This document shows, piece after piece, positions 50,393-59,157 of a stretch of DNA of 64,000 nt. The position numbers and the translations under genes are program-made. Source of the stretch: JAUZOB01 sp963692465 (GTDB lineage: Bacteria > Bacteroidota > Bacteroidia > Bacteroidales > Prolixibacteraceae); assembly GCA_963692465.1 (NCBI GenBank), contig OY829943.1, positions 2,542,001-2,606,000 of the forward strand. The letters are read 5' to 3'. Each line of letters begins with the position of its first letter. Positions within the stretch are counted from its first letter, which is position 1. Below the pieces are notes generated by a model. The model ran no database searches. It was not told the origin of the DNA and saw only the letters and a list, made by a program, of their open reading frames with translations.

Positions 50393-52135
50393 ATGAAAAG
50401 ACTACAATATTGGTTGTTATTATGTTCTTTATTGTTTTTTATAGGAGGAGTTCAAGCTCAGAAAATAGCCAATATTCTCCAACCTGTTAATTTCTCCGAT
50501 GTTTATGTTGGAGGAGAATTACAGCAAAGAGGTATGAAAAACTTTGACAGACTTGAGGATGATATTTATTATCCAGAGAATGTTTTTCCTTTAGTCCCAC
50601 ATCCAACTTCTGCTGGTTGGCCAGGGGATAAGGAAGGACGGACAATTCTTGCCTTAGTGCTTGATGCACAGGCGATGCATCGCACCCCTAAATATTTATT
50701 GCAAATGATTGATATGATTCCTTCAAAAGTTAATACTCAAGGGTATTTGGGACCGATTATGAAGGATTCTATTATGGAACAACAGTTGTCAGGACATGGA
50801 TGGTTTTTGAGAGCTCTTTGTGAGTATTATTTGTGGAAAAAGGACCCGAAGGTAAAAAAGTATATTCTGACAATTGTGCAGAATCTGGCTTATCCAACAA
50901 TGGGATATCACAAACTTTATCCAATAAATTCGGATGGACGAGTTCAAAATGCCGGAGGAATGGCTGGATCGACTCAGAATACAGTTGGAAAGTGGATGTT
51001 ATCTTCCGATATAGGATGTGATTTTATATTTATGGACGGAGTTATTCAGTCCTATGAGTTGTTTCCATCAACGAAAACCAAGGAGTTAGTTGAGGAGATG
51101 ATTACTCGCTTTTTACAGATGGATCTTGAAAAAATCCAGGCACAAACCCACGCAACGCTAACTGCCTTAAGAGGTATTTTGCGCTATTATAATATCACTA
51201 AACAAGCTTATCTGTTGAAGGAAGTACAAAAACGATATGATCTATATCGTCAAATTGGAATGACAGAGAATTATGAAAACTTTAATTGGTTTGACAGACC
51301 CTTGTGGACGGAACCGTGTGCTATAGTCGATTCTTATATGGTGGCGATGCAACTATGGCAGTATACACAGAACCCGTCTTATCTTGAAGATGCCCAGCAT
51401 ATCTATTATAATGCAATTTGTCATACACAACGGGCAAATGGGGGATTTGGCTGTGATAATTGTCCCGGACCGGTTGAGAATGATCTTAAGGTACATGCAG
51501 AAGAGGCTTTCTGGTGTTGTACTATGCGGGGAGGAGAAGGTTTATCCAGGGCTGTTAGTTATAGCTATTTCGTTTCCCCCGGAAATGTATATATAACATC
51601 TTATAATACAGGAAAAGTTGTGATTAGACAAAAGAAGGGACAGTTTACAATGGAACAAAAGACTCAATATCCCTTTGATGGACAGGTTGAGTTGAGTGTT
51701 TTAGACGCTGATCTTAAGGCTCCGATTCATCTGAAATTATTCGCTCTGTCATGGATGCGTAATTATAAAGTGCAGATTAATAATACGCCTGTTCATTATA
51801 GTCTAAGTAATGGGTTTATCGATATTAAGTATATTCCTAAAGTAGGTGATAAGATAAATTTATCTTTTGAGCTAATATCGCAGATTGAGCCGATGATTAA
51901 TAAAAAGTATAATCGACTGGATTATTGTACGCTTCGTTATGGCCCTCTTATTCTTGGAAGTGAAGATGCTTCTCCGTTGTTGATCAATCAGAATGATCGA
52001 ATAACAAAAAAATCAACTGAAGAGTTCTCTATCGAAGGGAAGTCTGTTGTGTTGTCTCCAGTGTATCATCTGTTAAACCCCAGAGTGACACAGCCTGGAT
52101 ATAAAAAACAAATTCTTTTTAAGATTAGTCAATAA
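50393..52135 (+). CDS. GH127-like (beta-L-arabinofuranosidase superfamily) secreted protein
   Basis: A 580-aa protein with a signal peptide (1-22) and an (alpha/alpha)6-barrel pattern typical of DUF1680/GH127-type enzymes, followed by beta-sandwiches (about 400-580). The metal-cysteine region of the superfamily may be represented by FGCDNCPGP and EEAFWCCTMRGGEG near residues 355-385: a Glu followed by a Cys pair. The identity of the sugar is not certain; GH127 members hydrolyse beta-L-arabinofuranosides. It is 47 nt upstream of the GH2 gene, probably in the same operon. Confidence 0.65.
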   Translation: MKRLQYWLLLCSLLFFIGGVQAQKIANILQPVNFSDVYVGGELQQRGMKNFDRLEDDIYYPENVFPLVPHPTSAGWPGDKEGRTILALVLDAQAMHRTPKYLLQMIDMIPSKVNTQGYLGPIMKDSIMEQQLSGHGWFLRALCEYYLWKKDPKVKKYILTIVQNLAYPTMGYHKLYPINSDGRVQNAGGMAGSTQNTVGKWMLSSDIGCDFIFMDGVIQSYELFPSTKTKELVEEMITRFLQMDLEKIQAQTHATLTALRGILRYYNITKQAYLLKEVQKRYDLYRQIGMTENYENFNWFDRPLWTEPCAIVDSYMVAMQLWQYTQNPSYLEDAQHIYYNAICHTQRANGGFGCDNCPGPVENDLKVHAEEAFWCCTMRGGEGLSRAVSYSYFVSPGNVYITSYNTGKVVIRQKKGQFTMEQKTQYPFDGQVELSVLDADLKAPIHLKLFALSWMRNYKVQINNTPVHYSLSNGFIDIKYIPKVGDKINLSFELISQIEPMINKKYNRLDYCTLRYGPLILGSEDASPLLINQNDRITKKSTEEFSIEGKSVVLSPVYHLLNPRVTQPGYKKQILFKISQ

Positions 52136-52182
52136 CCAGTCTTTTACTAAAAATTCATAAGGGCCTTTTAAAATTTTAAACA

Positions 52183-54732
52183 ATGAAAAAAATATTTCTT
52201 ACCGTATGTTTGGTTGTGACTCTGTTTGTGGGGATAAAGGCTTCAGATAAGCGGGCATCTTCCTCCGATTCACCCATGAGTATTATTAATTTATGTGGAA
52301 ATTGGGAACTGACGGGATATAGCCCGGATAATTCAAAAAATTTGACATTAATAGGAACGGTTCCGGGGCAGGTTCATCCTGATCTTCAACGAGCAGGACT
52401 CATTCCCGATCCATTTTGGCGAAACCAGGCCGATCAGTGTCAGTGGCCTGAGAATTGGGAATGGAGATATAAACGAACATTTGACCTTCCTGAGAATTTT
52501 TCTCAAAAATGGGTGACCCTTCAGTTTGATGGTTTAGATACTTATGCAACAGTTATTTTAAATGGTAAGCAGATAGCGAAAACACAGGATATGTTTCTGC
52601 CATACGAATTCGATATTAGCGGATGGTTAAAACCTAAAAATAACGTATTAGAGGTTCGTTTCTCTTCTCCGACAAAAATGGTAGAGGAAAAAGTAAAAAA
52701 GAAATCTTATGTGGCGGCCTTTGATCCATCCGGATATCGTGTTTATATTCGAAGGATGCAGTGTACCTTCGGATGGGATTGGGTAAATCGATTTGTGTCG
52801 ATGGGAATATGGAAACCCTGTCGGATTGTATCGTATCAAAAAGGACGTATAGATGATGTTTTTGCTTATACAAAAGAAATATCAACAAAAGAAGCCACTC
52901 TGAGCCTGGCTGTAACGACAACAATGAAAGAGAAAGCAGGAGAGAAAGTTGTATTGTCGGTTATGGATCCGGAGAATAAAATAGTTTGGCAAAAAACAGC
53001 ATCGGTTGACTCATCCGTAATGAAGTTTGAAGCTAATATAAAGAATCCCCAACTATGGTGGCCCAACGGAGCCGGAGCACATCCATTGTATCAAGTGAAT
53101 GCTGTATTAATAGATGCATCGGGGAATGAACTTCATCATTATCAGATAGAGACAGGAATTCGTACGATAGCGATAGAGGAAATCCCGGATCAAGATAAAA
53201 AAGGTCGTTCCTTCACCATTGTCGTGAACGGAAGACGTATTTTTGCGAAAGGAGGGAATTGGGTTCCAGCCGATCCGTTTCCGTCAAGAATTACCGCGGA
53301 TAAATATGATCTAATACTCGGACAGGCCAGAGATGCTGGGATGAATATGTTACGGTCATGGGGCGGAGGAATTTATGAACCCAAGGCATTCTGGCATGCC
53401 TGTAACAAAATGGGAATAATGGTATCACAGGATTTTTTGTTGGCCTGTGGAGGATATCCGGATGATCAGAAAGAGTTTGTTGATTTGCTAAAAACAGAGT
53501 TCGTTGCCAATATTAAGATGGAAAGGAATAATCCCAGTTTGATCTTCTGGTGTGGAGATAACGAATTGGGTCTGGGCTCAGGACATGACGATGGCTGGGC
53601 TTGCAAAACAATGCAGGAGACGATGACCAAACCGTTGGTAAATACTATGGATCCATCACGTCCATTCCGGATAACCAGTCCGTGGGGCGGAGAACCGAAT
53701 AATTCGATGACAGCAGGCGATTGTCATATAAATGCCGAGTATTCAGATGAGATAAAGAACGGAGATATGAAGAACTACCGTTCTATTATTGATTTTTATA
53801 GTGGCGGAAGGTTTATGAGCGAACATGCGGCAGCTGGAGCTCCCCCAAAGAGTACGCTCTTGAAGTTTATGACTGAGGAAGATTTGAAAGGAAGTGAGAT
53901 GTTTGAATACCACACCAAAGATAATCCCTATGCTCCTGGATCACAGACCTTGTTTCAGGTCGTTGAACGTTGTGCAACCAAATTATATGGAGATCCGGGC
54001 GATGATGTTGACCGTCGGGTGCGTCAGATGGGCTATGTGCAATATGATTTTGTTCGTTTAGCTATGGAGTCCAGTCGACGTCGTAAATTCTATACCAGTG
54101 GAATTCAGTTCTGGATGTATAATGATTGCTGGCCGGCATCAGGGTGGAGTCTTGTTGATTACTGGGGAGGCAGAAAAGCAGGATGGTATGCCATGGCCTC
54201 AGGGAGCAAACCGGTTATTGCAGCCTCTCAGGTTGAAGGAAAGACCATAAAATGGTGGGTATGCAGTGACCTTTATAAAACTGTGAATGTCGATGTCGAA
54301 TTAAAGGTACAACCTGTTGATGGTTCTGCAACCTGGATTAAACGGATTCATGTAAAAGTTCCTGCCAATAGTAGTATTACAGCCATTAGTTTACCACTGG
54401 AAGAAATAAAGAGTAAGCTGGGAGATCATGCCGTATTGGTTTGTGACCTGAACTATGAAGGAGGGAGTGACCGGAGTTGGTGGACCGCCGGTTTACCCAA
54501 GGATATTTCTTTCCAAAAAACTAAATTAACGGTTACCCAACAACGAGACGATGATCATGGAGAAGTGACAATTCATGCAAATAAATGGGCCAGAGTTGTA
54601 ACCCTGGAAGCTGATGTTGATTTTGAAGACAACTATTTTGAGATGTTGCCGGGAGAGACCAGAACGATCAAATGGAAATCACACACAGGTCCGTTTGAAG
54701 GTAAAATCGCAGTTTGTTGCTGGAATCAATAA
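52183..54732 (+). CDS. GH2 beta-mannosidase
   Basis: An 849-aa secreted exo-glycosidase (signal peptide 1-20). Domains in order: jelly-roll sugar-binding domain (GTVPGQVHPDLQRAGLIPDPF; WEWRYKRTFDLP), immunoglobulin-like domain, TIM barrel with acid/base Glu461 in WCGDNEL and nucleophile candidate Glu547 in FMSEHAAAGAP, then C-terminal beta-domains. The GLIPDPFW motif is characteristic of beta-mannosidases rather than beta-galactosidases. Confidence 0.9.
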   Translation: MKKIFLTVCLVVTLFVGIKASDKRASSSDSPMSIINLCGNWELTGYSPDNSKNLTLIGTVPGQVHPDLQRAGLIPDPFWRNQADQCQWPENWEWRYKRTFDLPENFSQKWVTLQFDGLDTYATVILNGKQIAKTQDMFLPYEFDISGWLKPKNNVLEVRFSSPTKMVEEKVKKKSYVAAFDPSGYRVYIRRMQCTFGWDWVNRFVSMGIWKPCRIVSYQKGRIDDVFAYTKEISTKEATLSLAVTTTMKEKAGEKVVLSVMDPENKIVWQKTASVDSSVMKFEANIKNPQLWWPNGAGAHPLYQVNAVLIDASGNELHHYQIETGIRTIAIEEIPDQDKKGRSFTIVVNGRRIFAKGGNWVPADPFPSRITADKYDLILGQARDAGMNMLRSWGGGIYEPKAFWHACNKMGIMVSQDFLLACGGYPDDQKEFVDLLKTEFVANIKMERNNPSLIFWCGDNELGLGSGHDDGWACKTMQETMTKPLVNTMDPSRPFRITSPWGGEPNNSMTAGDCHINAEYSDEIKNGDMKNYRSIIDFYSGGRFMSEHAAAGAPPKSTLLKFMTEEDLKGSEMFEYHTKDNPYAPGSQTLFQVVERCATKLYGDPGDDVDRRVRQMGYVQYDFVRLAMESSRRRKFYTSGIQFWMYNDCWPASGWSLVDYWGGRKAGWYAMASGSKPVIAASQVEGKTIKWWVCSDLYKTVNVDVELKVQPVDGSATWIKRIHVKVPANSSITAISLPLEEIKSKLGDHAVLVCDLNYEGGSDRSWWTAGLPKDISFQKTKLTVTQQRDDDHGEVTIHANKWARVVTLEADVDFEDNYFEMLPGETRTIKWKSHTGPFEGKIAVCCWNQ

Positions 54733-54892
54733 AATGATAGCTCTTTAATTCAGACTTTAAAGCAGATCGCCATTTCGCTATCATGTGGTTGTTGTTTAAC
54801 GTGTTGTGGTGACGTTGAAGTATGAATGTTTACCCATGGGAGCATGAATTGAAATATAAAAAGTAATAATGCAAATTATTGACAAAGTGAGT

Positions 54893-54955
54893 CATTTTGT
54901 GTAAACAAATGCTCATTTTGTTAATTTACAGGGAGTAAAAGAAAATATACTTTTA
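54893..54955 (+). promoter_or_regulatory. Operator 4 and promoter with no gene downstream
   Basis: Half-sites CATTTTGTGTAAACA (54893) and CATTTTGTTAATTTA (54914), 21 bp apart. TACTTTTA (54948-54955) is a one-mismatch -7 element 34 nt from the second half-site start. It points along the + strand into 54960-55140, where no reading frame longer than about 17 codons ends before the terminator. Confidence 0.68.
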
Positions 54956-54960
54956 CATGT

Positions 54961-55140
54961 ACAATTTAAGACCATAGTGGCCTAAGTAAAAGTAAACAAG
55001 AATATGCTTTTATTTTTGAACAGTTTTTTATTTTGTAGATTTGGTTTGAGTTAGATAATAACCAACAATTTAGTCGCATTTTGATTGGTTAGTAAATGGT
55101 TTGTTATGGTGAAAGAGGGACTTCTGGTCCCTCTTTTTTT
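54961..55140 (+). ncRNA. Candidate operator-controlled small RNA
   Basis: The segment between the promoter of operator 4 and the terminator at 55114-55140 would give a transcript of about 180 nt. The best short frame is a 17-codon ATG at about 55013, hydrophobic and not convincing. The region is U-rich. It could be a regulatory RNA, a small-peptide gene, or the remnant of a lost gene whose operator survives. No known RNA family is recognised. Confidence 0.35.
55112..55140 (+). terminator. Terminator downstream of operator 4
   Basis: AAAGAGGGAC (55112-55121) pairs with GTCCCTCTTT (55127-55136) around a 5-nt loop, with seven T residues at 55134-55140. Well placed for a + strand transcript; much weaker on the other strand. 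Confidence 0.85.
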
Positions 55141-55147
55141 ATGCAAA

Positions 55148-56401
55148 TTAATGAAATAACTGCTTAAAATTAATGAGTTGATGGAGAAGTGCTATTCCTT
55201 TATTGAAAATGGGACTGTGTCCATCAGCAAGATGCGGATATAGATTATACTTATTGTAGTGGTCTAATACTTTAATTCGGAAAAACAATAACCCGGTCAG
55301 ATAGATCACCGAGCAAGATAAAAAGGCGATCGTTATGGAAGAAAACTGAACGATCAGTCCAGCGAGAACCATTCCTAATCCCATACCCAGATCCAGTGCC
55401 GTATAAAGGGTCGAGTTTCCTGCACCACGATGTTTGACCGGAACAACATTGTTGACCATTGACTGAAAAATAGGAAAGATAACCCCATTCCCAAACCCGA
55501 TGATGAAGGCAGAGAGGTAAAATCCGGCTGGATTTTTATAAAGAGCTAAAATTGGAAATCCGATTGCTAGAAGCAGCGTGCAGTTGGTTATAATATGTGC
55601 GGGACCATAATGATCGAATATCTTTCCACAGGCGAAACGTGAAATAGCAATTCCCATTGCATATACCAGAAAGAATGTTGAGGCATTGAATATTCTGATT
55701 TCATTACCGTAAAGGACAATAAATGATAGCAAACAACCATAGGGTAGCATTAAAATTAGTAAATTCATAGAAGGAAGTACGGATCTCTTTTCAAAAAGAC
55801 TGTCAAAGGTAAGAGGTTGGTGTTGTTTGTTAACTGCAATGCGGGGAAGAGATAGTCCTAACATGAGAATAAACCCGATAATGCTGATCCCAAATCCCGA
55901 AAAGAACATGGTCATATACCCCCATTTGTGACAGATGAACATTCCAATGACCGGCCCTAAAGCCATGCCCATGGTAGTTGAAAGTCCAAAATATCCGAGC
56001 CCTTCTCCTCTTTTTTCTGCCGGAATAACGTCAACTGTTGCAGTCGAACCTGAAATTGTTGAGATGCCCCATGTAAAGCCATGGATAAACCGTAAAACAA
56101 TAATCAGTGAGACTGTTGTTGCCAGAAGGTATCCATTATAGAGGACTGCATATAGTAAAAAAGCGATCAGAATAATTGGTTTGCGACCAAACCTATCGAG
56201 AGCGAAGCCGGAGAACGGTCTGATAAACACCGATGCGATTGTGTAAGCTGCAAGTGTAATACCAATAAGACTTTTAGGTGCATTCAGATCGTTGGAGATG
56301 TAAAGTGGCAGTGTTGTGATTATTGAGTAGTAAGCAATAAAAATTAAAAAGTTAGAGATCGTTAGTAAAATGGAATTCTTATTCCAAATCTTTTGTTGCA
56401 T
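55148..56401 (-). CDS. MFS transporter
   Basis: A 417-aa major facilitator with about 12 transmembrane helices. The loop 2-3 signature reads FSGFALDRFGRKPI, and RFIHGFTWGISTISGSTATVDVIPAEKRGEGLGYFG marks helices 4-5. Substrate is unknown; drug/sugar efflux and sugar uptake are both possible. ATG 56401 is chosen because the frame upstream to 56491 crosses a good -7 element. It lies divergent from rhaT and may be part of the same sugar system, but nothing in the sequence proves it. Confidence 0.85.
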   Translation of the reverse strand: MQQKIWNKNSILLTISNFLIFIAYYSIITTLPLYISNDLNAPKSLIGITLAAYTIASVFIRPFSGFALDRFGRKPIILIAFLLYAVLYNGYLLATTVSLIIVLRFIHGFTWGISTISGSTATVDVIPAEKRGEGLGYFGLSTTMGMALGPVIGMFICHKWGYMTMFFSGFGISIIGFILMLGLSLPRIAVNKQHQPLTFDSLFEKRSVLPSMNLLILMLPYGCLLSFIVLYGNEIRIFNASTFFLVYAMGIAISRFACGKIFDHYGPAHIITNCTLLLAIGFPILALYKNPAGFYLSAFIIGFGNGVIFPIFQSMVNNVVPVKHRGAGNSTLYTALDLGMGLGMVLAGLIVQFSSITIAFLSCSVIYLTGLLFFRIKVLDHYNKYNLYPHLADGHSPIFNKGIALLHQLINFKQLFH

Positions 56402-56427
56402 ATCAAATAGGACAATTTTGTCGACTG

Positions 56428-56435
56428 CAAAATTA
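56428..56435 (-). promoter_or_regulatory. Putative -7 element of the MFS gene
   Basis: CAAAATTA on the + strand reads TAATTTTG on the minus strand, a perfect TAnnTTTG, 26 nt before the MFS start codon. No clear -33 TTG was found. Confidence 0.5.
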
Positions 56436-56586
56436 GTAAAACAGTCACTTTTTAGTCTTATATTAAGTCGATACAGCCTTTTTATTAACATTCGATTGTT
56501 ATTGAAGTACAGATAGAAAGAGCTTATTTGGGGATATTAATTGAATGCGGTTAAAAAAAGAATGAGTCAATAGCGGATAAAAAAGC

Positions 56587-56648
56587 CATTTTGTATAAAT
56601 CTTGGCACATTTTGTTTATTGTGTAAGGTCGGGTATTCTATAATTTTG
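56587..56648 (+). promoter_or_regulatory. Operator 5 and promoter of the rhamnose operon
   Basis: Half-sites CATTTTGTATAAATC (56587) and CATTTTGTTTATTGT (56608), 21 bp apart. TTG at 56619-56621 is the -33 element, and TAATTTTG (56641-56648), a perfect -7 element, follows after 19 nt. This is the best-formed of the five sites and lies 55 nt before rhaT. Confidence 0.82.
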
Positions 56649-56703
56649 ACAGAACTAATAAATTATCAAAGGATAAAAAAAACTAATTAAAACCTTAAGA
56701 CGA

Positions 56704-57729
56704 ATGAATCCAATATATGGAATTGCGTTAATCTCATTAGGGAGCATCTGTGCTTCGAGTTTTTATGTCCCTATTAATAAAATCAAGAAATGGTCGTGGG
56801 AATCGTATTGGGCAGTCCAGGGAATTTTTTCCTGGCTTATTGCTCCGTGGCTATTTGCGTTACTAACAGTTCCTTCCGGAACTTTACTCTCTATTTTGTC
56901 TGAAGCACCATTAACTGCGAAAATGTGGGCTATCTTTTTTGGATTGCTTTGGGGTGTTGGCGGTTTAACTTTCGGGTTAAGCATGCGTTATCTAGGGGTC
57001 TCTTTAGGACAATCTATTGCGTTAGGATTTTGTGCTGCATTTGGAACTTTAATTCCTCCTATTGTAGGAGGTGAGAACCTTTTCGCAACGTCGCAGGGTA
57101 TTTTAATGGTCGTTGGAGTTTCCATCTGTATCGCTGGTATTGCAGTAATTGGTTATGCCGGAAGTCTGAAATCCCGAAATATGACGGAAGAAGAAAAGAA
57201 GGCAGCTGTTAAAGAGTTCGCTCTTAAAAAGGGATTAATCATTGCGGTCCTTGCGGGAGTAATGAGTGCTTGTATGTCTTTTGGTATTGCAGCAGGAAAA
57301 CCTATTGAAGCTGTAGCTTTAGCTCACAATACAAATCCATTGTTTGTTACGAATCCAACCTATATCTTCGTTTTACTGGGTGGATTCTTTACTAATTTTA
57401 TCTATTGTGTATATCTGAATATTAAAAATAAAACCATAAAAGATTACACGTCTGTGTCGGGGGGTGTTTTTGCTTCCAATGTGTTCTTTTGTGCACTTGG
57501 AGGAGTTCTGTGGTTTATGCAGTTTTTCTTCTTCGGAATGGGAAAAAGCCAGATGCCAGCGTCAATGTCTGCATTCAGCTGGAGTATTTTGATGGCTTTG
57601 AATATCGTATTTAGCAATATTTGGGGACTTATTCTGCATGAATGGAAAGGAACCAGTGCTAAGACCAAACTTGTTCTTGTTGTTGGAATTTTAATTTTAA
57701 TCTTTTCAACGTTTGTCGTTAAATTTTGA
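56704..57729 (+). CDS. rhaT: L-rhamnose/proton symporter
   Basis: A 341-aa inner-membrane permease of the RhaT family with about 10 transmembrane helices. Recognisable segments: GSICASSFYVPINKIKKWSWE, FFGLLWGVGGLTFGLSMRYLG, SLGQSIALGFCAAFGTLIPP and LGGVLWFMQFFFFGMGKSQM. First gene of the rhamnose operon, directly behind operator 5. Confidence 0.94.
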   Translation: MNPIYGIALISLGSICASSFYVPINKIKKWSWESYWAVQGIFSWLIAPWLFALLTVPSGTLLSILSEAPLTAKMWAIFFGLLWGVGGLTFGLSMRYLGVSLGQSIALGFCAAFGTLIPPIVGGENLFATSQGILMVVGVSICIAGIAVIGYAGSLKSRNMTEEEKKAAVKEFALKKGLIIAVLAGVMSACMSFGIAAGKPIEAVALAHNTNPLFVTNPTYIFVLLGGFFTNFIYCVYLNIKNKTIKDYTSVSGGVFASNVFFCALGGVLWFMQFFFFGMGKSQMPASMSAFSWSILMALNIVFSNIWGLILHEWKGTSAKTKLVLVVGILILIFSTFVVKF

Positions 57730-57813
57730 TGAAAAATATATCTGCCATTTTTAACCAGATGGTGGAATAAAAGAGAATAACTAAAAACAATAAAACGTTC
57801 AATAAACAATAAA

Positions 57814-59079
57814 ATGAAAAAAGAATTAGCAGAAAAAGCATACGCAATAGCAAAGGAAGAGTATGCTGAATTGGGGATAAATACTGATGAGGTTTTAAAA
57901 GCAATGAAAAATTTGGTGTTAAGCCTTCATTGTTGGCAAACTGATGACGTCGGTGGTTTTGAAAGACCGAATGCAACACTTGGTGGCGGCGGTATTCAGG
58001 TTACAGGAAATTATCCCGGGAAAGCCAGAACAATTGGAGAAATGCGCCAGGATCTGGATGAAGTAATGACACTTCTTCCGGCACAGCAACGTCTCAATCT
58101 TCACGCTATCTATGGTGAATTTGGCGGAACATTTGTAGACCGCAACCAGATTGAACCTAAACATTTTCAAGGCTGGATTGATTGGGCAAAAGAACGTAAA
58201 ATGGGGTTGGATTTCAACTGCACGCTATTTTCTCATCCCAAATCTGATGATGGATTTACCTTGTCCAGTAAAGATGAAGGAATTCGTCAATTCTGGATTG
58301 AACATGTAAAACGCTGTCGTAAGATTGCCGCAGAAATGGGGAAACAACTTGGAACTCCTTCTGTTCATAATACATGGATTGCTGATGGTTTCAAGGATAC
58401 TCCTGTTGATCGGTATACCTATCGTGCCCTTCTTAAAAAATCGCTCGATGATATTTATTCCGAAGAAATCTCAACCAAATACCTGAAAGATGCGATTGAA
58501 AGTAAACTTTTCGGTATCGGATCAGAATCAATGGTTGTTGGTTCTCATGACTTCTATCTTTCTTATGCCGTACAGAATAAGAAATTAATCTGCTTGGACA
58601 ACGGACACTTCCACCCGACAGAACAGGTTGGAGATAAAATTTCCGCATGTCTTCAGTTTGTTGATGAACTTCTGTTACACTTGACACGTGGTGTAAGGTG
58701 GGATAGTGATCATATTGCAACCTTTAATGATGAGATTTTATTAATTGCACAGGAAGTTGTTCGGGCTAATGCACTTAATCGTGTTCATCTCGGACTTGAT
58801 TATTTCGATGCAAGTGTTAATCGTATTGGAGCTTATGTAATCGGAGCAAGATCTGTACAAAAGGCATTCCTTTATGCAATGCTTGAGCCAACCGAGACTC
58901 TTCGGAAATATGAAGATGCCGGAAAATATTACGAACGGCTTCATATGCTTGAATTACTAAAATCAAAACCATTCGGAGCAGTATGGGATTATTTCTGTCT
59001 GCAGAATGATGTTCCCTTTGATCTTGAAAGTATGACTGCAATTCAGAAATACGAAAAAGAAGTCCTTAGCAAACGTTAA
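57814..59079 (+). CDS. rhaA: L-rhamnose isomerase
   Basis: A 421-aa cytosolic enzyme converting L-rhamnose to L-rhamnulose. Family segments: SLHCWQTDDVGGFE near 31, NLHAIYGEFGG, LDFNCTLFSHPKS, and the metal-site region CLDNGHFHPTEQVGDK. All blocks of the family are present and length is normal. Followed by a terminator-like hairpin that separates rhaT-rhaA from the next three genes. Confidence 0.96.
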   Translation: MKKELAEKAYAIAKEEYAELGINTDEVLKAMKNLVLSLHCWQTDDVGGFERPNATLGGGGIQVTGNYPGKARTIGEMRQDLDEVMTLLPAQQRLNLHAIYGEFGGTFVDRNQIEPKHFQGWIDWAKERKMGLDFNCTLFSHPKSDDGFTLSSKDEGIRQFWIEHVKRCRKIAAEMGKQLGTPSVHNTWIADGFKDTPVDRYTYRALLKKSLDDIYSEEISTKYLKDAIESKLFGIGSESMVVGSHDFYLSYAVQNKKLICLDNGHFHPTEQVGDKISACLQFVDELLLHLTRGVRWDSDHIATFNDEILLIAQEVVRANALNRVHLGLDYFDASVNRIGAYVIGARSVQKAFLYAMLEPTETLRKYEDAGKYYERLHMLELLKSKPFGAVWDYFCLQNDVPFDLESMTAIQKYEKEVLSKR

Positions 59080-59097
59080 TTTGTTATTGATATAGTT

Positions 59098-59132
59098 GGA
59101 GTTGTCCCGGTATAAATGGACAACTCCTTTTT
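59098..59132 (+). terminator. Intra-operon terminator after rhaA
   Basis: GGAGTTGTCC (59098-59107) pairs perfectly with GGACAACTCC (59118-59127) around a 10-nt loop, followed by five T residues. Only 25 nt separate it from the next start codon and no promoter is seen there, so it probably attenuates rather than ends the operon. Confidence 0.78.
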
Positions 59133-59157
59133 ATAAAACCCCTTATTCTATTTAGTG

